Positions 24,001-64,000 of a DNA stretch of 64,000 nucleotides are shown in pieces. The DNA is from Sipunculus nudus (lineage: Eukaryota; Annelida; Sipuncula; Golfingiida; Sipunculidae). Numbering within the stretch: position 1 is the first letter of the stretch; every line of letters begins with the position of its first letter. Location of the stretch: assembly GCA_026874595.1 (NCBI GenBank), contig CM049308.1:95778624-95842623 (forward strand), read 5' to 3'. A program made the position numbers and the translations under genes. The notes below the pieces were generated by a model. It had not been told where the DNA came from. It was given only the letters and a program-made list of their open reading frames with translations, and did no database searches.

Positions 24001-26815
24001 GCAATAGTACAAAATTTCTAGAGATATGACGAGGAAGAAGACCGGCTGTCTAGTACAAGATCTCTAGAGTCATGTCTAAGAAGAACCCCGGCGACCTTGT
24101 TCAAAATCTCTAGAGATATGACAAGGAAAAACACCGGCTGTCTAGTACAAGATCTTTAAAGACATTGCAAGGAAGAACCCTGGCCTAGTACAAGATCTCC
24201 AGAGACATGACGAGGACGAACACCGGTGGCCTGGTACAAGATCTCCAGAGACATGACGAGGACGAACACCGGTGGCCTAGTACAAGATCTCTAGAGACAG
24301 TACAAGGAAGGACCGCGGTGGTATAGTACAAGATCTTTAAATACATGTTCAGGAAAACCCCGGCAATAGTACAACATTTCTAGAGATATGACGAGGAAGA
24401 AGACCGGCTGTCTAGTACAAGATCTCTAGAGTCATGTCTAGGAAGAACCCCGGCGACCTTGTTCAAAATCTCTAGAGATATGACAAGGAAAAACACCGGC
24501 TGTCTAGTACAAGATCTTTAAAGACATTGCAAGGAAGAACCCTGGCCTAGTACAAGATCTCCAGAGACATGACGAGGACGAACACCGGTGGCCTGGTACA
24601 AGATCTCCAGAGACATGACGAGGACGAACACCGGTGGCCTAGTACAAGATCTCTAGAGACAGTACGAGGAAGGACCGCGGTGGTATAGTACAAGATCTTT
24701 AAATACATGTTCAGGAAAACCCCGGCAATAGTACAAAATTTCTAGAGATATGACGAGGAAGAAGACCGGCTGTCTAGTACAAGATCTCTAGAGTCATGTC
24801 TAGGAAGAACCCCGGCGACCTTGTTCAAAATCTCTAGAGATATGACGAGGAAAAACACCGGCTGTCTAGTACAAGATATTTGAAGACATTGCTAGGAAGA
24901 CCCCGGTGGCCTCATAAAAGATATCTAGAGACATGTCTAGGAGAATCCCGGTGGCCTGGTACAAAATCTCTAGAGACATTTCTAGGAAGAACCCCGGTTG
25001 CCTGGTACAAGATCTCTAAAGAAATGTCTAAGAAGAACCCCGGTGGCCTGGTACAAGATCTCTAGAGAAATGTCTAAGAAGAACCCCGGTGGCCTGGTAC
25101 AAGATCTCTAGAGAAATGTCTAAGAAGAACCCCGGTGGCCTGGTACAAGATCTCTAGAGAAATGTCTAAGAAGAACCCCGGTGGCCTGGTACAAGATCTC
25201 TAGAGAAATGTCTAAGAAGAACACCGGTGGCCTGGTACAAGATCTCTAGAGATATGACGAGGGCGAACACCGGTGGCCTGGTACAAGATCTCCAGAGACA
25301 TGTCAAGGAAGAATACCGGTGGCCTGGTACAAGATCTCTAGAGATATGACGAGGACGAACACCGGTGGCCTGGTACAAGATCTCCAGAGACATGACGAGG
25401 ACGAACACCGGTGGCCTGGTACAAGATCTCCAGAGACATGTCCAGGAAGAACCCCGGTGGCCTGGTACAAGATCTCTAGAGATATGACGAGGACGAACAC
25501 CGGTGGCCTGGTACAAGATCTCCAGAGACATGATGAGGACGAACTCCGGTGGCCTGGTAGAAGATCTCCAGAGACATGACGAGGACGAACACCGGTGGCC
25601 TGGTACAAGATCTCCAGAGACATGACGAGGACGAACACCAGTGGCCTGGTACAAGATCTCCAGAGACATGTCAAGGAAGAACCCCGGTGGCCTGGTACAA
25701 GATCTCCAGAGACATGACGAGGACGAACACCGGTGGCCTAGTACAAGATCTCCAGAGACATGACGAGGACGAACACCGGTGGCCTGGTACAAGATCTCCA
25801 GAGACATGTCAAGGAAGAACCCCGGTGGCCTGGTATAAGATCTCCAGAGACATGTCAAGGAAGAACCCCGGTGGCCTGGTACAAGATCTCCAGAGACATG
25901 ACGAGGACGAACACCGGTGGCCTAGTACAAGATCTCCAGAGACATGACGAGGACGAACACCGGTGGCCTGGTACAAGATCTCCAGAGACATGTCAAGGAA
26001 GAACCCCGGTGGCCTGGTTCAAGATCTCTAGAAATATGACGAGGACGAACACAGGTGGCCAGGTACAAGATCTCCAGAGACATGACGAGGACGAACCCCG
26101 GTGGCCTGGTACAAGATCTCTAGAAATATGACGAGGACGAACACCGGTGGCCTGGTACAAGATCTCCAGAGACATGACGAGGACGAACACCGGTGGCCTG
26201 GTACAAGATCTCTAGAGATATGACGAGGACGAACACCGGTGGCCTGGTACAAGATCACCAGAGACATGACGAGGACGAACACCGGTGGCCTGGTACAAGA
26301 TCTCCAGAGACATGACGAGGACGAACACCGGTGGCCTGGTTGAGATCTCTAGAGACATGACGAGGACGAACACCGGTGGCCTGGTACAAGATCTCTAGAG
26401 AAATGTCTAAGAAGATCCCCGGTGGCCTGGTACAAGATCTCTAGAGAAATGTCTAAGAAGAACCCCGGTGGCCTGGTACAAGATCTCTAGAGAAATGTCT
26501 AAGAAGAACCCCGGTGGCCTGGTACAAGATCCCTAGAGAAATGTCTAAGAAGAACACCGGAGGCCTCTTACAAGATCTCCAGAGACATGACGAGGACGAA
26601 CACCGCTGGCCTGGTACAAGATCTCCAGAGACATAACGAGGACGAACCCCGGTGGCCTGGTACAAGATCTCTAGAGACATGACGAGGACGAACACCGGTG
26701 GCCTGGTACAAGATCTCCAGAGACATGACGAGGACGAACACCGGTGGCCTGGTACAAGATCTCCAGAGATAAGACGAGGAGGAACCCAGGAGCCTAGTAC
26801 AAGATCTTTGCCTCA
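21090..26815. repeat. 46-bp minisatellite with higher-order structure, 5.7 kb
   Basis: Basic unit of 46 bp containing ACCGGCGGCCTAGTACAAG, then ATCTCTAGAGACAT, then a variable tail (AACGTGGAA, GACGAGGAC or GTCTAAGAA). In the first part (to about 23530) full units alternate with a shortened unit of about 29 bp (AAGATCTCAAGAGACCGG). At 23680-24770 a 362-bp higher-order repeat occurs (CGGCTGTCTAGTACAAGATC at 23681, 24043, 24405, 24767). From about 24900 it is a cleaner 46-bp array with GGTGGCCTGGTAC. Most units carry AGATCT, many followed by TCTAGA. Frames inside it are incidental. Confidence 0.95.
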
Positions 26816-29381
26816 TGAAGAGGGAGAATTCCAACACACCAGAACAGATTAGTTGTTTGTGGAAGTTGGATTCATAACGGAAGTTGTATTGTGCGGGAAG
26901 CTTTCAAAGGTTCTATTTAAAACCCTGCAGTTAATAAACAGACATCCTATAACAAATATATGGTGAAAAAAGACCGGAAGCGAAGGAATAATTATACAAA
27001 TTTAAGTTAATTAATTAAACCGGAAAACTTTGACCTGGTCCTGATATTATGTATGTACAAACACTTGCAGAATATTACATTGTGCGTATAATAACCAAAA
27101 TTACTGTATAATTACTGATATTCATGTGAAGTGAAATAATCAAGATAACAATACTGCACAATTATACCTAAAACACTTAACCTCGCGTTTGATTAGTGAA
27201 ACACGGGCTGATTTCACGACACCAATAAACAGCGGCACCAATTCATCAACTGATAAAGTACCACAGCCCACATCAAATCCACGGCTAAGACTCAAGCAAA
27301 ACCACTCTGATCACGAACACACTATTTATAACATGAACCTGTTATATAGTGTATCGTTAAGTTAGACAGTTTGTTTTCCATTTCGTTCAAATTTGAATTC
27401 CTTCAGTTTCAATGTTTGTGCCAGGAGTGCATTGACAGCCAGCATGTCCCGCCGAAGCCCTGCAGCTAGGGCGATGTGATGGTTGTAATATAATGTGGTT
27501 ACATATCGCATAGGCAGCCAGCAGGGCCAGTAAATCAGAGATTGTTTACCAAAGCCGCTTGGTCTTTAAAATTTCCTTTTTATCATAGCATGTGAAGGAG
27601 GTATTGTTTTGCCGGCGTTGGTCTTTACAGTTAGCAACTATACTAAAAACATTATGAGCGGAATATGGTTAAATTTTGCATTACATTACATTTTAGAGAT
27701 ATTTTTCATCTTAATTATATGTTTGGTTTGAACGTTTCTTTACCATTTCGAGACCATTCGAGGGCATTCGAGACGGTCGGCATTCATTGGCATAGGGAAA
27801 CACTTTGAATATGAACTTCTAACGGGAATGGAAGTTTCTACCACCTGAAATGTATACAGGTGTCACCTAACGGGGGCCGCCGTTGTCCCTGCGGGCACAG
27901 CTCACGTCTGATGCAACCATTAACATATTTCCCGCGCGTACTATCCACATGTCAAAAGGATCTTTGTAATCCGGATGTAATGGTCAAGAATGTTTGCGGA
28001 TGTATATTTGCCGTCTCAGAGTGCTTTCTAATTGAACCCGTCCCGTCGAAAGATATTTTTGCGGATACCAAGTTTTTTTGTAGCCGAGTGCCGCCGCCGC
28101 CGTCACCGCCGCCGCGTTCGTTTCGGGGAACTCCTCTGATCATTCTTGGACCGATCATTCTTGTGGCGCCTCCTACAATCACGTATTTGTAGAATGCATT
28201 CAAACATTTATCTCAGGATTGGTTTTTATGTATCCGCATGAAACTTGGCATGTCCATATACTGTGGTTGCCTTTATATCGGCGGGGCTGAATTTTCGCAG
28301 TTTTTGTATTTTAAAAAGTTTCACGGGGTTCCTTTTTCGCGCTCTATCATTAGTCTAGTAGTATATTTTATTATCAAATATGAAACTATGAACTGTAATG
28401 ACAAAATTATTTCATAAACCGCTGGTTTCATGGTTATCCAGGTCAACTATTTCTCTGACCATTTCTCTGATATCGCATGTTCGAACGGTCACGGACGGCT
28501 GAGCCGACACGTGCGGGAAGCAAGTAATTAGTTCAGGGCCAAGGCTCATTCATAACAACTCACATTCCACTGATCTACGGCAATTTGGCCCCATAATGAA
28601 CTGTGACCTTTCAAATATTTTCAAAATTCACGTCATCACTAGCCAATCAAACATCGTTTGGCGCGTCATGATTTTGGTAGTGACAGAGTTGGTCCTTGAT
28701 ATAGTTACAAGGTGGCGCTACCCAAGCGGCTACGTTCACTACTTTAGTAGATAATTTTATATATTAACAATTACTAAATACGTCACAGTGTGAAAGAATA
28801 CCTTCTACTCAATGTTCATTTTAAGCGGCAGTGGATGTCACCTGGCTTGGCACCCATACACGTAATTTTGAAAATATTACTACCCGGCGGGCATTGACAC
28901 TTTTCAGACTTCAGTCCTCTGCCGGGCAGCAGAAAACACTGCCAGGCGCGCCAACCGGGTCAGGATATCCCTGCAAAGGGTCAAGGTTTTTGCATCTAGG
29001 CAAACCGATTTTATTTTAAATGGACCCTGTTTTTAATTCTTTTAATTCTCCCTGAATCACTTAAATTATATGCACGAGGCTAGTTGGACATCACCACGTG
29101 GCTGAAGATTAATCTCAACAGTCGCCAACTATAACGGTAGCTTCTGAAATTAACGATCATGGCCTGGTATATATGCATTCAAAACTGCGTGGTTTCAATT
29201 TCGCGGTCAGAGAGCGACCGTGAATATCGCGAATTTGAAACCACCGCAAATAAGAAGACAACCTCAGTACTTCTGACTGGTTTATCTTGTAAAGCGGAAT
29301 GATTTCGTTCAACCGTGCGTCTTGGGATACTTGGAAATCTCTGAGCCACAAATTTTGAAATGCTGTCAAAGCAGGAGGGGT
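26816..29381. other. Intergenic stretch; no gene recognised
   Basis: Mixed sequence. A short CCG-rich run lies at 28089-28116. A 110-codon plus-strand frame at 27860-28192 spans that run but shows no domain, no convincing start context and a complementary open frame on the other strand. Nothing else could be supported. Confidence 0.45.
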
Positions 29382-31446
29382 TCCATGTTTCACTTGATCC
29401 ATGTTTCACTTGATCCATGCTCTACTTTATCCATGCTCCACTTTATCCATGCTCCACTTTATCCATGCTTCACTTTATCCATGCTCCACTTTATCCATGC
29501 GTCACTTTATCCATGCTTTGAACACTTTATCCATGCTCCACTTTATCCATGCTCCACTTTATCCATGCTTCACTTTATCCATGCTCCACTTTATCCATGC
29601 GTCACTTTATCCATGCTTTGAACACTTTATCCATGCTTCACTTTATCCATGCTTCACTTTATCCATGCTTCATTTTATCCATGATTCACTTTATCCATGC
29701 TCCACTTTATCCATGCTTCACTTTATCCATGTTTCACTTTATCCATGCTCCTCTTTATCCATGATTCACTTTATCTATGCTTCTTTTTATCCATGCTCCA
29801 CTTTATCCATGCTTCACTTTATCCATGCTTCACTTTATCCATGCTCCACTTTATCCATGCTCCACTTTATCCATGCTCCACTTTATCCATGCTCCACTTT
29901 ATCCATGCTTCACTTTATCCATGCTTCATTTTATCCATGCTCCACTTTATCCATGCTTCACTTTATCCATGCTTCATTTTATCCATGATTCACTTTATCC
30001 ATGCTCCACTTTATCCATGCTCCACTTTATTCATGCTCCACTTTATCCATGCTCCACTTTATCCATGCTCCACTTTATCCATGCCCTACTTTATCCATGC
30101 CCTACTTCATCCATGCTTCACTTTATCCATGCTCCACTTTATCCATGCTCCACTTTATCCATGCTCCACTTTATCCATGCTCCACTTTATCCATGCTCCA
30201 CTTTATCCATGCTTCACTTTATCCATGCTTCACTCTATCCATGCTTCACTTTATCCATGCTTCACTCTATCCATGCTTCACTTTATCCACGATTCACTTT
30301 ATCCATGCTCCACTTTATCCATGCTTCACTTTATCCATGCTTCACTCTATCCATGCTCCACTTTATCCATGCTTCACTTTATCCATGCTCCACTTTATCC
30401 ATGCCCTACTTTATCCATGCCCTACTTTATCCATGCTTCACTTTATCCATGCTCCACTTTATCCATGCCCTACTTTATCCATGCCCCACTTTATCCATGC
30501 TCCACTTTATCCATGCTCCACTTTATCCATGCTCCACTTTATCCATGCTTCACTCTATCCATGATTCACTCTATCCATGCTTCACTTTATCCATGCTCCA
30601 CTTTATCCATGCTCCACTTTATCCATGCTCCACTTTATCCATGCTCCACTTTATCCATGCTTCACTTTATCCATGCTTCACTCTATCCATGCTCCACTTT
30701 ATCCATGCTTCACTTTATCCATGCTCCACTTTATCCATGCCCTACTTTATCCATGCCCTACTTTATCCATGCTTCACTTTATCCATGCTCCACTTTATCC
30801 ATGCCCTACTTTATCCATGCCCCACTTTATCCATGCTCCACTTTATCCAGGCTCCACTTTATCCAGGCTCCACTTTATCCAGGCTCCACTTTATTCATGC
30901 CCTACTTTATCCATGCTTCACTTTATACATGCTTCACTTTATCCATGCTTCACTCTATCCATGCTTCACTCTATCCATGCTTCACTTTATCCATGCTTCA
31001 CTCTATCCATGCTTCACTTTATCCATGCTCCACTTTATCCATGCTCCACTTTATCCATGCCCTACTTTATCCATGCTTCACTTTATACATGCTTCACTTT
31101 ATCCATGCCCTACTGTATCCATGCTTCACTTTATCCATGCTTCACTTTATCCATGCTTCACTCTATCCATGCTTCACTCTATCCATGCTTCACTCTATCC
31201 ATGCTTCACTTTATCCATCCTCCACTTTATTCATGCTGCACTTTATCCATGCTTCACTTTATCCATGCTGCACTTTATCCATGCTTCACTTCATCCATGC
31301 TTCACTTTATCCATGCTTCACTTTATCCATGCTCCACTTTATCCATGCTCAACTTTATCCATGCTCCACTTTATCCATGCTTCACTTTATCCATGATTCA
31401 CTTTATCCATGATTCACTTTATCCATGCTTCACTTTATCCATGCTT
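29382..31446. repeat. 16-bp minisatellite, about 128 copies
   Basis: Unit CACTTTATCCATGCTC with TTC, CCC and GTC variants. The unit is 16 bp, so the frame advances one base per copy and each plus frame cycles through the unit in 48 bp. All three plus frames are therefore open and encode the same 16-residue periodic peptide (for example 571 codons at 29697-31412 and 539 at 29777-31396). The minus strand is closed by TAA in each unit. Not regarded as a gene. Confidence 0.96.
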
Positions 31447-32158
31447 CTGTGATTCGACGGATGCATGTAGTTGCTTGTAGACTGTCCATATTATAATTAT
31501 GAACTGCCGTTGTCAGGAGGGAACGACTTCTTCCTTATCAGAGCGTCACATTCATGTATCTTTCTCTCTCAGGAAGGCAATATAATTGTCGTCTTATAGT
31601 ATTTACAGGAGAACATGCATGAATTCCTCTTTCCAATGAGCCCCATGTGTGCCTTATATTACCAAATACCAACCAATCAAATATTTAAAAAAAAAATAAA
31701 CTTAATAAACATATTAATACGTACACTAATACTGCATTAAACTACAAATTATATCGTGAGAAGTGAAGTTAACTCAACTTTAACCACAATGAATGATCCT
31801 GTTGTCCATCAGAGAGTCCCTGTGTGTGTGCGTGGATCGTCCCGGCATCGTCAGCATGGTTCACATACTAGGTGCATTAAAAACTTAATTAACGTGGCCC
31901 ATTTGCAAGATACAACACCTGAAGTCGTAATTAACACATCCTCCCCTGGATGCAGTAACCTGAATCAGATCTGGGTTGTACTTTGATAAACATTGTGTTG
32001 TATAGTGCCTTGGCCTAGAGACCTGATATACACATGAGGTAGAGCGACGACTCTGACTCCAGCTGTGAGGTCCCATGGTCCGAACATCGCCAGATCCGGT
32101 CCTAACCTGTTAGAAGAGTCAGAGTGATCGGACAGAAAGACTTACAGAGGTTACAGAG
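31447..32158 (+). other. Upstream region of AGXT2
   Basis: About 0.7 kb between the 16-bp array and the AGXT2 start codon. It should contain the promoter and 5' UTR, but no TATA box or other element can be called with confidence. The start codon has G at -3. Confidence 0.4.
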
Positions 32159-63578
<31,420 letters not shown>

Positions 63579-64000
63579 CAGGAAGAGGAAAACACAAAAT
63601 TTAAATAGGAATCAAAATAAGATCTCGATGTAAAGTTATACACCGCTGTACGCTGGAAATAAGACGACTTATAAGACTGAGTTTACATTTCGTGGAATCA
63701 GGGTGACTTTAAAGATCTGTTACAAAACCTTTTGAGTATACATGTATATGCATGTCGTCTGATTTCAGTATCAGTGACGTAAATGCAGATATGTGGCTCC
63801 CCCTAGGGGAACACTCGATCTCGTATCTTCAGATTCTACTTATCTGTCCTGAAAATGCTTAAATACAAGGACCTCGAGCAAGGAGATGAATGTGTTAATA
63901 TTATGCCTAATACTGTGCTGAATAACAATGAAAGGCGTTTAATTATGTTGGTATATTACCTATACATGTTTGTGTCCATATTTTTCGCGTGTATGAACTC
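63579..64000 (+). other. Probable AGXT2 3' UTR / downstream flank
   Basis: Sequence after the AGXT2 stop. No AATAAA or ATTAAA is present up to the window end, so the polyadenylation site is either non-canonical or beyond 64000. Confidence 0.4.

Noticed and set aside
27860-28192. 110-codon frame across the CCG run
   Set aside because: No domain, and low-complexity proline run from CCG repeats; the opposite strand is open as well.
29397-31452. Large HFIHA/LYPCSTLS repeat reading frames
   Set aside because: Frame cycling of a 16-bp satellite makes all three plus frames open with the same peptide; this is an arithmetic effect and not coding evidence.

Overview
This is eukaryotic genomic DNA: split genes with GT-AG introns, long non-coding stretches, LINE-type retrotransposon fragments, and very large tandem repeats. 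The gene content and the style of repeats and LINEs suggest a marine invertebrate, most likely a mollusc and possibly a bivalve. That assignment is inference. There is nothing prokaryotic here (no operons, tRNA or rRNA genes, or CRISPR).

Two protein-coding genes can be assembled exon by exon. (1) On the minus strand, 4549-8782, a complete three-exon gene encodes a 179-residue bZIP transcription factor related to the Fos/ATF3/BATF group. (2) On the plus strand, 32159-63578, a complete 14-exon gene encodes a 501-residue mitochondrial alanine-glyoxylate aminotransferase 2 (AGXT2), a class III PLP enzyme. All 14 exons join in phase, from a mitochondrial-presequence exon to the stop codon. No functional link between the two genes is visible.

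Layout: 1-545, minus-strand L1/Tx1-like LINE fragment at the window edge; 546-4548, unassigned sequence with small repeats and the bZIP 3' flank; 4549-8782, bZIP gene; 8783-13262, no gene seen; 13263-17632, two abutting minisatellites (21 bp, then 54/108 bp); 17633-21089, microsatellites and unassigned DNA; 21090-26815, a 46-bp minisatellite; 26816-29381, unassigned; 29382-31446, a 16-bp minisatellite; 32159 to the end, AGXT2. AGXT2 introns contain a 59-bp array split by a 1.65-kb insertion (intron 1), an antisense LINE plus 49-bp and 30-bp arrays (intron 3), a 52-bp array copied from an exon/donor junction (intron 5), an 8.1-kb 35-bp array (intron 6), a 44-bp array with an insertion (intron 8) and a 28-bp array (intron 12).

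About half of the window (roughly 30 kb by summing the arrays) is tandem repeat. The most striking pattern is that several arrays start at or just downstream of 5' splice sites, in two unrelated genes on opposite strands. At least two of them contain recognisable copies of the neighbouring exon end plus its splice donor. Nearly all long uninterrupted reading frames in the window are by-products of these arrays, whereas the real genes are in short exons.
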